A stretch of 5,185 bases of DNA from Rhodopirellula sp. (GTDB lineage: Bacteria; Planctomycetota; Planctomycetia; Pirellulales; Pirellulaceae). The stretch spans positions 1 to 5,185 of the forward strand of contig DOPG01000238.1 in the NCBI GenBank assembly GCA_003513555.1, in the 5' to 3' direction. The first letter of the stretch is position 1, and each line of letters opens with the position of its first letter. Below the pieces are notes generated by a model, which was not told the origin of the DNA, ran no database searches, and worked only from the letters and a program-made list of their open reading frames with translations. This document shows, piece after piece, positions 1 through 4,994 of the stretch. The position numbers were made by a program, and so were the translations under genes.

Positions 1-922
1 GATCAGTATTGATCGTCCCGTCCTCAATCAAGCTGATGATGCGTGTGAAGTCAGGCGGCAGAGCGTTGCGCGATGCGAGAATTGATGCTTCGGGGCGGTG
101 CATCACTGGATGGCGAAATGACACCTCTTCAGTCGTGATTCCTACGTAGACAAGGCGTCCGGTCGGAGCGATGTAAGAAAGAGCCCCTGCCATCGAGTGT
201 TTGTTACCTGTCGCATCTGTGATCACATGATACATGTCACCCCCGGTGATCTTCTCCATCTGTTCGCGTTCGGTCCCATCGCCCTTGTAGAGCACGGTGT
301 TGTCGATTCCATAGTTTTCGCGAACAAAATCAAGGCGGGCTTGATTCATGTCCATGACCGTGATTGTGGCGTCAGTGAGCCTGGCAAATTCTAAAGTTGC
401 CAGCCCGATTGGCCCCATGCCAATGATCAAGGCGTGATCGCCGCTTTCGGGAGCACCTCGGTCGTTGGCATGACAGCCGATGGCCAGAGTTTCCACCAAG
501 GCAAGTTGATCGTAGCTTAGCTTTTCCGAAGGGTGCAGCTTTTCTGCACGCACAAGGAACGATTCGCACAACCCGCCATCCATCATCACACCGATGACTT
601 TCAGGTTCTGGCAGCAATTGTATGCACCGTGTCGACAGGAATAGCACTCTCCACAATTCATATAGGGTTCAACGCTACAGCGATCACCGGCTTTTACGTT
701 CGTCACACCTTCGCCCACTTCAATGACCTCAACACCGAGCTCATGACCCGGGATACGTGGGAAGTCAAAGAAGGGGAATTTACCGAGATAACAACTGATG
801 TCAGTGCCACACACGCCCATGCGGTGCGTCCTTACCAATGCCTCGCCGGCAGCTGGTTTGCCGGGAGCGGGAATGTCGATGGACTTCAGGGTTTTGACTT
901 CCGAGATCTGAATGGCACGCAT
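1..922 (-). CDS. Zinc-dependent alcohol/sugar-acid dehydrogenase (MDR family), C-terminus cut by window edge
   Basis: Medium-chain zinc dehydrogenase, probably a cytoplasmic NAD-dependent oxidation of a sugar acid or polyol. Reading down from the ATG at 922, 307 codons are present; relatives run to about 340, so roughly the last 35 are missing. Catalytic-zinc ligands are visible as C38 in the GVCGTD motif, H60-E61 in PGHELG and E144 in LVET. The structural-zinc lobe has C90, C93, C96 and C104 in the usual spacing. The Rossmann loop is GMGPIG (168-173), with D191 ending the second strand, which favours NAD over NADP. The later block DATGN...GRLVYVG...SRNALPPDF resembles, from memory, L-galactonate/L-gulonate 5-dehydrogenases such as E. 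coli YjjN (LgoD), but threonine or sorbitol dehydrogenase-like activity is also possible. GGAG at 931-934 lies 8 bases before the ATG and supports the start. It follows the lactonase gene on the same strand. Confidence 0.93.
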   Translation of the reverse strand, partial: MRAIQISEVKTLKSIDIPAPGKPAAGEALVRTHRMGVCGTDISCYLGKFPFFDFPRIPGHELGVEVIEVGEGVTNVKAGDRCSVEPYMNCGECYSCRHGAYNCCQNLKVIGVMMDGGLCESFLVRAEKLHPSEKLSYDQLALVETLAIGCHANDRGAPESGDHALIIGMGPIGLATLEFARLTDATITVMDMNQARLDFVRENYGIDNTVLYKGDGTEREQMEKITGGDMYHVITDATGNKHSMAGALSYIAPTGRLVYVGITTEEVSFRHPVMHRPEASILASRNALPPDFTRIISLIEDGTINTD

Positions 923-930
923 AAGAAAAG

Positions 931-934
931 CTCC
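931..934 (-). promoter_or_regulatory. Ribosome-binding site of the dehydrogenase gene
   Basis: On the minus strand this reads GGAG, 8 bases before the ATG at 922. It fixes the dehydrogenase start. It is a better site than the one upstream of the preceding lactonase gene. Confidence 0.7.
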
Positions 935-980
935 GTGTGACTGGTTTGTGCGTTTGCTGTTTGTGTTTGTATTGAAAAGG

Positions 981-1013
981 TGATATCCATTTCGATGGCC
1001 AAACTGGATATCA
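981..1013. promoter_or_regulatory. Perfect 9-bp inverted repeat between lactonase and dehydrogenase genes (operator or RNA hairpin)
   Basis: TGATATCCA (981-989) and TGGATATCA (1005-1013) are exact reverse complements around a 15-base spacer. The pair sits 59 bases upstream of the dehydrogenase ATG. Read on the minus strand, the second arm is followed by CCTTTTC, a run of only four T, so it is a poor intrinsic terminator. It could be a dyad operator for a separate dehydrogenase promoter, or an intercistronic mRNA hairpin that adjusts the ratio of the two enzymes. The sequence alone does not decide. Confidence 0.45.
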
Positions 1014-1023
1014 GTCGAGTTAC

Positions 1024-1072
1024 CCATGCACGGTGGCCTGTCCGGTCGCGGCTGTGCCCGGCGTTTGCATGG
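1024..1072. repeat. 7-bp inverted repeat flanking a GC-rich segment just after the lactonase stop
   Basis: CCATGCA (1024-1030) pairs with TGCATGG (1066-1072) across a 35-base GC-rich spacer with further short complementary blocks. On the minus strand it begins 22 bases past the lactonase stop codon. It could fold as a branched stem protecting the 3' end of an upstream mRNA segment, or act in attenuation. No T-run follows. A 7-bp match with this spacing can also occur by chance. Confidence 0.25.
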
Positions 1073-1094
1073 AGATGTTTTGCGCAATCGTTTT

Positions 1095-1940
1095 TCAGTC
1101 GACCTCGATATCAAGGTTGTAATCACGAATGGCATTCGTCGAGAAAATCTTATTTTGCTCGGTTACGGTCAATTCAGACGCTAGTTGCTGTACCGTTTCC
1201 AACCACTGAGTGTGCCCCGTTTTTAGCAGGCATACCGGCCAATCACTTCCGAACATGAGTCTGTCTGGAGTAAATGCTTCTAGTGCCACGTCCCAGTATC
1301 TTTGAATCTGATCCACGGACCACGTTTCTCCACGAACCTCGGTTACGACACCAGAGAACTTACAACTGATATTTTTTCGTTTTGCAAGTTCACGAAAGTC
1401 GGTTTCCCAAGAACTGTCAAAACTTTCTGCCGTGATAGTGGGCTTGGCAATGTGGTCCAGTACCATCTTCAAATTGGGGTGCTGATCAACGAACTCAATC
1501 GAAGCGGGTAATTGTTTTGCGAAAATTAGCACATCGTAGACCAGGTTGTACGCAGCGAGTTGCGAGACGCCACGATTGAAATCCTTCCCCAGAATGAAAC
1601 GATCATCTGCTTCATCCTGCACAACGTGCCGAACACCCTTGAGAAACTTTTGTTCACCCAAACGCTCGAGCGTTTGGTCGATTTCCGGGGCGGCCAAGGG
1701 GATCCAGCCTACCACCCCGGCAATGAGTGGGGCGGTCTCGGCCATCGCGAGTAGATCATCTGTTTCCTGCAAACTTTGCCTAGCCTGAACGGATACAAAA
1801 CCGTCGATCGAACTTTCGGCTGCAATTTCCTGCAATTCTGGAACTAGGAAATCGGCCTTGAGCGGAAGCATCTGGTCACTGATCCAGCCATATTGATCAG
1901 GGGAATACTTCCAAAGGTGGTGATGGCTGTCAATTAGCAT
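1095..1940 (-). CDS. Amidohydrolase-superfamily lactonase (COG3618, L-fucono/L-rhamnono-lactonase-like)
   Basis: Complete 281-aa protein of the Amidohydro_2 type, a single TIM-barrel with no signal peptide, so cytoplasmic. Family members hydrolyse aldonolactones (L-fucono-, L-galactono-, L-rhamnonolactone) or 2-pyrone-4,6-dicarboxylate to the open acid. The N-terminus MLIDSHHHLW carries the HxH motif (H6, H8) on barrel strand 1. Other family blocks are VVGWIPL (76-82), KGVRHVVQDE (101-110), LDHIAKP (161-167, H163), CKFSGVVTE (193-201) and FGSDWPV (230-236, with D233 the expected catalytic aspartate). The QDE and SGVVTE blocks fit fuconolactonase-type members better than pyrone hydrolases. The start at 1940 is supported by the canonical N-terminus, although no strong Shine-Dalgarno is visible. 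It is divergent from the XylR-like regulator and upstream of the dehydrogenase, which suggests a sugar-inducible oxidative pathway. The exact substrate is inferred only by family. Confidence 0.92.
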   Translation of the reverse strand: MLIDSHHHLWKYSPDQYGWISDQMLPLKADFLVPELQEIAAESSIDGFVSVQARQSLQETDDLLAMAETAPLIAGVVGWIPLAAPEIDQTLERLGEQKFLKGVRHVVQDEADDRFILGKDFNRGVSQLAAYNLVYDVLIFAKQLPASIEFVDQHPNLKMVLDHIAKPTITAESFDSSWETDFRELAKRKNISCKFSGVVTEVRGETWSVDQIQRYWDVALEAFTPDRLMFGSDWPVCLLKTGHTQWLETVQQLASELTVTEQNKIFSTNAIRDYNLDIEVD

Positions 1941-2011
1941 CCGAACGCTTTCGTGAAATTATGGAAAAACGACAGCTTAGATGTTTGGAAAAGGTATTGG
2001 CAATTCACAAA

Positions 2012-2040
2012 TGCGACATCATGTTATGAATTTGCGACAT
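2012..2040. promoter_or_regulatory. Candidate XylR/AraC-type operator: 8-bp direct repeat, 21-bp period
   Basis: TGCGACAT occurs at 2012-2019 and again at 2033-2040, start to start exactly 21 bp, two turns of the helix. AraC-family regulators typically bind tandem half-sites on one DNA face with about this period, as at araI1-araI2. The site lies between the divergent lactonase and regulator genes, 27 bases before the regulator's proposed TTG. The identity stops sharply outside the 8 bases. Assigning it to the adjacent regulator is inference from position and geometry. Confidence 0.5.
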
Positions 2041-2052
2041 TGCTGTCACTCT

Positions 2053-2057
2053 GGGAG
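2053..2057 (+). promoter_or_regulatory. Ribosome-binding site that decides the regulator start
   Basis: GGGAG lies 9 bases before a TTG at 2067. It is the only good Shine-Dalgarno near the 5' end of the regulator reading frame. It places the start 38 codons downstream of the first in-frame GTG (1953), exactly where the conserved family N-terminus YRVALLIET begins. Confidence 0.65.
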
Positions 2058-2066
2058 AATCTGTCG

Positions 2067-3293
2067 TTGTATCGCGTTGCCTTACTCATTGAGACTTCGA
2101 AAGCTTTTGGCCGAGGGCTATTAGCCGGTGTGGGACGTTTTTCCCGTCTGCATGGTCAGTGGTCAACTTTTGTCGATGAACGAGGCTTATCTGACCCGGT
2201 TCCGGATTGGGTGGAGTCTGGGGAGTTTGATGGAATCATTGCGCGAGCCTCGCAGCGCGAGACGCTTGAGCACGTGATAGGCTTTGGAATTCCAACGATT
2301 TGCTTGGGTGAAGAGAATCCGGCAGCCGCGATTTCAGTCATGAACGACGATGAGGCCTGTGCTGAACTAGCGGCTCAGCATCTGCTTGAACGCGGGTTTT
2401 CTAATTTCGGATTCCTGGGACATCGTGGATTTGTGTGGTCGGACGTTCGGCGTGACCATTTTCAACGTGCGCTTGCCTTGGCGGGCAGGGACTGCAACGT
2501 GCTCGAAGCGTCGATTGAAACCACTCGTGAGGCACCTTGGTACCACCGGCGTGATCGCTTGGCCACTTGGATTGGTGGCTTACCCAAACCGGTGGGAATC
2601 CTGGCCTGTTACGACTCCGCTGCGAGGACCATCTTAGAAGTCTGCCGCGATTTGGATTTGCTGGTTCCCGAACAGGTGGCTGTCATAGGGGTCGACAATG
2701 ACGAGGTGCTGTGTGATCTCTGTGATCCGCCTTTGACTAGCATCGCACCTGATACGGAAGCAATCGGGATGCGGGCTGCCGAGTTGCTGCATCGACTCAT
2801 GGATCCTGCTGTTGGGATGGGGCGTCATTGGCCTAAGGGTAATGTCGGATCGGAATACTCTGAAACACTTCAGGGCGAAAAAAACGAAGTTGAAAGTGGG
2901 TATGTTGGACGTCGCATCATTGTAGGGCCAATAGGCGTTGTGACGCGGGGCAGTACAGATACTCATGCGATTGAAGATCCTTTGATCGCTTCAGTGGCTG
3001 GGTATATCAGAAGGCATGCAAGCGATGGTATCGATGTGTCAGATCTATTGACTGAATTTCCAATGTCGCGACGCACGCTTGAAAGGCGATTCAATAAGGC
3101 GTTGGATCAATCGCCACTTGAGCTGATTCGGCGTGTAAGGATCAGTCATGTCAAAACCTTACTTCGGGAAACTGACTTGAACCTGGATTCCGTTTGTCAG
3201 ATGACGGGTTTCCGTTATACGGCTTATATGGTGGGCTGTTTCAAGGAAGTGGTGGGGGTGACACCAGGCCAATATCGCAAGCAGGCACGGTAA
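2067..3293 (+). CDS. XylR-like transcriptional regulator: LacI-type sugar-binding domain plus AraC helix-turn-helix
   Basis: Cytoplasmic regulator of 408 aa if started at the rare codon TTG 2067; the frame is open back to a GTG at 1953, giving 446. Residues 1-80 (YRVALLIETSKAFGRGLL) and the block GILACYDSAARTILEVCRDLDLLVPEQVAVIGVDNDE (177-213) are the periplasmic-binding-protein-like domain of XylR proteins, which senses a sugar or sugar acid. PPLTSI (221-226) follows as in relatives. The C-terminal 100 residues form the AraC domain: first HTH at 325-346 (DLLTEFPMSRRTLERRFNKAL), second near 374-397, ending VTPGQYRK. The linker between domains (about 246-300) carries roughly 20 to 25 residues more than I expect, and the usual GVVTRQSTD reads GVVTRGSTD. 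It is divergent from the lactonase-dehydrogenase genes and probably controls them. The ligand is unknown. Confidence 0.93.
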   Translation: MYRVALLIETSKAFGRGLLAGVGRFSRLHGQWSTFVDERGLSDPVPDWVESGEFDGIIARASQRETLEHVIGFGIPTICLGEENPAAAISVMNDDEACAELAAQHLLERGFSNFGFLGHRGFVWSDVRRDHFQRALALAGRDCNVLEASIETTREAPWYHRRDRLATWIGGLPKPVGILACYDSAARTILEVCRDLDLLVPEQVAVIGVDNDEVLCDLCDPPLTSIAPDTEAIGMRAAELLHRLMDPAVGMGRHWPKGNVGSEYSETLQGEKNEVESGYVGRRIIVGPIGVVTRGSTDTHAIEDPLIASVAGYIRRHASDGIDVSDLLTEFPMSRRTLERRFNKALDQSPLELIRRVRISHVKTLLRETDLNLDSVCQMTGFRYTAYMVGCFKEVVGVTPGQYRKQAR

Positions 3294-3321
3294 TGCATGT
3301 CATGCAGTCACGTCATGCAGT
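3294..3321 (+). repeat. Short palindrome and tandem repeat directly after the regulator stop
   Basis: TGCATGTCATGCA (3294-3306) is a palindrome around a single central T. GTCATGCAGT occurs at 3299-3308 and again at 3312-3321, a 13-bp period with 11 of 13 positions alike. There is no T-run, so it is not an intrinsic terminator. It may be a protein-binding site or simple local duplication. Confidence 0.4.
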
Positions 3322-3335
3322 GAGGTGTGCTTCTC

Positions 3336-3360
3336 GGTTGTGCGGATGCACGAAGTAACC
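3336..3360 (+). other. Weak stem-loop downstream of the regulator
   Basis: GTGC (3340-3343) pairs with GCAC (3348-3351) around GGAT. The stem can be extended by GGTT (3336-3339) with AACC (3357-3360) across a five-base bulge. No poly-T follows, so it is at best a weak or Rho-assisted 3' end for the regulator mRNA. The remaining bases to 3445 show no gene. Confidence 0.25.
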
Positions 3361-3445
3361 TGCTGGGAGTACTCGGGGTAAGCCTTTCTAATCGTCGTAT
3401 GCTTTGCAATCGACAGGTCCCTTTAAACCGGAATAGTTTGCAAAG

Positions 3446-3649
3446 GTGTTCCGTTTTCACGTAGTTTGCAGCGATGAAGAAAAGCGTGCCGATGCTGGAA
3501 GTGTTCCGCCAATCCATTTCCTGACTTCGGGATCGAAGCGAGCTCAGTATCATGAGATTCGGTTGCCTCCAAATCTTCGGCAACAACTGAATCAACATTT
3601 TGGTACTCATGCTTTGCACGTGACCGACAAGCATGCCGTGTATCTATGA
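3446..3649 (+). CDS. Possible small protein (67 aa), stop overlapping the sigma factor start
   Basis: A 67-codon frame starting at GTG 3446 and ending in TGA 3647-3649, which overlaps the sigma ATG at 3646 as ATGA. The frame cannot extend upstream because a TAG lies at 3434-3436. The product is hydrophilic and His/Arg-rich with no membrane segment, signal peptide or recognised motif; its C-terminal part IRLPPNLRQQLNQHF...HAVYL looks protein-like. The ribosome site is weak (GGAA at 3430-3433, 12 bases away). The stop-start overlap, together with the lack of any Shine-Dalgarno before the sigma gene, would fit translational coupling. The alternative is a plain 5' leader, with the frame open by chance. 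I do not recognise the protein and assign no function. Confidence 0.38.
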   Translation: MFRFHVVCSDEEKRADAGSVPPIHFLTSGSKRAQYHEIRLPPNLRQQLNQHFGTHALHVTDKHAVYL

Positions 3650-4560
3650 CGCAATCCCAAGTTACTCCATCGACCAACGACGACAAGCCACGTGCAGCAA
3701 AACGCCAGCAGCAGGCACGTGTTACCACTCGCAGCAGGACCGCCCAGTCACCTCTGGAAACGTATCTGCGAGAGATTAATGAAACCGCCTTGCTGACAGC
3801 TGACGACGAGTTGATGCTTGCCGAAAGAATCGGAGCGGGCGATGTACTTGCCCGCGATCGAATGGTTCGAGCAAATTTGCGACTCGTGGTAAATATTGCC
3901 CGCGGGTATTCAGGAAAAGGTCTCGGTTTACAGGATTTGATCGAAGAGGGTAACTTGGGACTGCTCCGTGCGGTTGAAGGATTTGATCCGACAGTTGGTA
4001 CGCGGTTCAGTACTTACGCCAGCTATTGGATCAAACAGTCGATCAAACGTGCGTTGATCAACAGCGCGAAGACGATTCGAATCCCTGCTTACATGGTGGA
4101 GCTGTTGAGCAAGTGGCGTCGTGCTACTGTCCGATTGAGTGAGGAGCTTGGGCGAACACCTACGAATGAAGAAGTGGCCCGTGTGCTTGGGCTGCCAAAG
4201 AAAAAACTTCCGATCATTCGAAAAGCGATTCGTATCAGTAACAGCACTCCCCAGAGTGACCAAAGCGAGTCAGGATGGTCTCTCGGTGAGATGGTCATGG
4301 ATGAGCGACTGAAGGCTCCCGATGAGGAGATGCTGGATCACGATATTCTTCGCCATGCGATGGAATTGTTGGGTGACCTCGAAGAACGGGAGGCCACGGT
4401 GCTGAAGTTGCGGTTTGGCCTCGGTGGTGAGGAGCCCAAAACCCTGAAGGAAATTGGGGCAGAACTTGGGCTGACCCGGGAACGTGTTCGACAGATTGAG
4501 ACGGAAGCGTTGCGGCGGCTCGCGGATGGGCTCACTGATCCACGTGATCGCAGTTACTAG
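3646..4560 (+). CDS. Sigma-70 family RNA polymerase sigma factor (group 2-like, no region 1.1)
   Basis: Complete 304-aa sigma factor that directs RNA polymerase to a set of promoters. Residues 1-34 are a Gln/Arg/Thr-rich tail in place of region 1.1. Region 1.2 is SPLETYLREINETALLTADDE (35-55). Region 2 spans 73-137, with core-binding DLIEEGNLGLLRAVEGFD (97-114) and melting/-10 helix YASYWIKQSIKRAL (124-137). Region 3 follows from IRIPAYMVELL (144-154). Region 4 is LEEREATVLKLRFGL (245-259) plus the -35 helix TLKEIGAELGLTRERVRQIE (266-285), with R278, E279 and R282 matching the -35-contacting residues of E. coli RpoD. In region 2.4, the positions of RpoD W433 and T440 are Y127 and K134. Size and layout resemble RpoS or cyanobacterial group 2 sigmas. 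ATG 3646 is the only start before the conserved regions, and it lacks a Shine-Dalgarno. No anti-sigma gene is adjacent. Confidence 0.95.
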   Translation: MTQSQVTPSTNDDKPRAAKRQQQARVTTRSRTAQSPLETYLREINETALLTADDELMLAERIGAGDVLARDRMVRANLRLVVNIARGYSGKGLGLQDLIEEGNLGLLRAVEGFDPTVGTRFSTYASYWIKQSIKRALINSAKTIRIPAYMVELLSKWRRATVRLSEELGRTPTNEEVARVLGLPKKKLPIIRKAIRISNSTPQSDQSESGWSLGEMVMDERLKAPDEEMLDHDILRHAMELLGDLEEREATVLKLRFGLGGEEPKTLKEIGAELGLTRERVRQIETEALRRLADGLTDPRDRSY

Positions 4561-4570
4561 GGCTGCTTTA

Positions 4571-4591
4571 CCTCGGCTTTCCTTGCCGGGG
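4571..4591 (+). terminator. Hairpin after the sigma factor gene, probable terminator
   Basis: CCTCGGC (4571-4577) pairs with GCCGGGG (4585-4591), seven pairs including one T-G wobble, around a 7-base TTTCCTT loop, 10 bases after the sigma stop. A T5 run appears only 11 bases later (4603-4607), so it is an imperfect intrinsic terminator. Position and GC-rich stem support a role at the 3' end of the sigma mRNA. Confidence 0.5.
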
Positions 4592-4650
4592 CTCAGTGTC
4601 TCCTTTTTGCTATCTCTTTGAATTGCGAAAAGGTTGCGTGGTGAGCCGTG

Positions 4651-4671
4651 TGTCCATGGAGGTGATGGACA
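4651..4671 (+). other. Perfect 7-bp hairpin with a Shine-Dalgarno-like loop
   Basis: TGTCCAT (4651-4657) and ATGGACA (4665-4671) are exact reverse complements, and the 7-base loop reads GGAGGTG, close to an anti-16S consensus. ATG triplets lie at 4656 and 4665; both are in one frame and reach TGA at 4689-4691 after 11 and 8 codons. It could be a structured RNA element, a leader-type mini-ORF or a DNA-binding dyad. There is no gene in position to be its obvious target. Confidence 0.35.
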
Positions 4672-4794
4672 AGCTAGGGGGCCATTCGTGATTCGAGCAC
4701 TTTTGTCCGCGATTTCAGGCGTGGCCAGCATTTTTCCTCATTATGCCGACGTAAGAGCCAATCTTGGCCCCGCGGCGTTCTCTGGTGCGTTTTT

Positions 4795-4850
4795 CAATTT
4801 GCATTGGGCGGGACGGTGCGGTCCGGAAACGCTTTTTCCGCAATTTGCAT
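4795..4850. repeat. 10-bp direct repeat CAATTTGCAT, 46-bp period
   Basis: CAATTTGCAT occurs at 4795-4804 and 4841-4850. Each copy is preceded by a T-run of similar context (GCGTTTTT and CGCTTTTTCCG), so the similarity extends to about 18 bases with a small gap. Between them is a GC-rich stretch with a 4-bp GGAC/GTCC stem. It lies 145 to 200 bases upstream of the secreted-protein start and may be paired binding sites. Confidence 0.4.
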
Positions 4851-4981
4851 GTTTTGTCGCAAGCGGTTTGTAGGCCGAATCTTCACTCCTCTCGCTGAGA
4901 CACCTCACTTATGGTCGCACGCGACGCGTTGAAGTAGACTGGGGGCCTGCACAGATCTGCTTTCCCCTCCTGCTTGCATAC

Positions 4982-4986
4982 GAGAG
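4982..4986 (+). promoter_or_regulatory. Ribosome-binding site of the secreted-protein gene
   Basis: GAGAG lies 8 bases before the ATG at 4995 and supports that start. The reading frame then begins at once with a typical signal-peptide n-region. Confidence 0.55.
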
Positions 4987-4994
4987 TGTTTCGC

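Larger units (their letters stand above)
1941..2066. promoter_or_regulatory. Divergent promoter region between lactonase operon and regulator
   Basis: This 126-base non-coding interval exists only if the regulator begins at TTG 2067. A tentative minus-strand promoter for the lactonase is TTGCCA (2003-1998) with TAAGCT (1979-1974), an 18-base spacer. The -35 matches consensus in five of six positions; the -10 is weak. A weaker plus-strand candidate for the regulator is TTGGCA (1997-2002) and TGTTAT (2022-2027), with a long 19-base spacer. The 21-bp-period direct repeat lies just upstream of the lactonase -35 and overlaps the candidate regulator -10. That would allow activation of the enzymes together with autorepression. 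A small palindrome, TTTCGTGAAA (1949-1958), lies next to the lactonase start. All promoter calls are by eye. Confidence 0.5.
4592..4994. other. Gene-free interval between sigma factor and secreted-protein gene
   Basis: I see no convincing protein or RNA gene here. A plus-strand frame from TTG 4634 to TAG 4873 encodes 79 codons with no recognisable motif. No tRNA T-loop signature is present. The interval holds a perfect 7-bp hairpin (4651-4671) and a 10-bp direct repeat (4795-4804 and 4841-4850), both listed separately. The last part presumably carries the promoter of the downstream gene, but no clear -35/-10 pair stands out. Confidence 0.5.

Noticed and set aside
372..940. Open frames at 372-656 (minus) and 533-940 (plus) over the dehydrogenase
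   Set aside because: They overlap a dehydrogenase frame with all zinc and Rossmann motifs intact. Their translations show no family features.
1953..2066. N-terminal extension of the regulator from GTG 1953
   Set aside because: It has no good ribosome site, no family similarity in its 38 residues, and would remove the promoter space between divergent genes.
3308..3728. Two minus-strand frames (3308-3634 and 3423-3728) in the gap before the sigma gene
   Set aside because: Their products look like out-of-frame translations. One runs into the sigma N-terminus, and neither has a good ribosome site or motif.
4270..4731. Long minus-strand frame over the end of the sigma gene
   Set aside because: It is antisense to conserved sigma region 4 and its translation has no recognisable domain.
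4634..4873. 79-codon frame from TTG 4634
   Set aside because: Rare start codon with an A/G-rich patch directly abutting it, no recognised motif and a Gly/Phe/Cys-rich product. The interval looks non-coding.
4592..4994. tRNA, tmRNA or known riboswitch in the gap after the sigma gene
   Set aside because: No T-loop signature, CCA end or recognised aptamer core could be found by eye on either strand.
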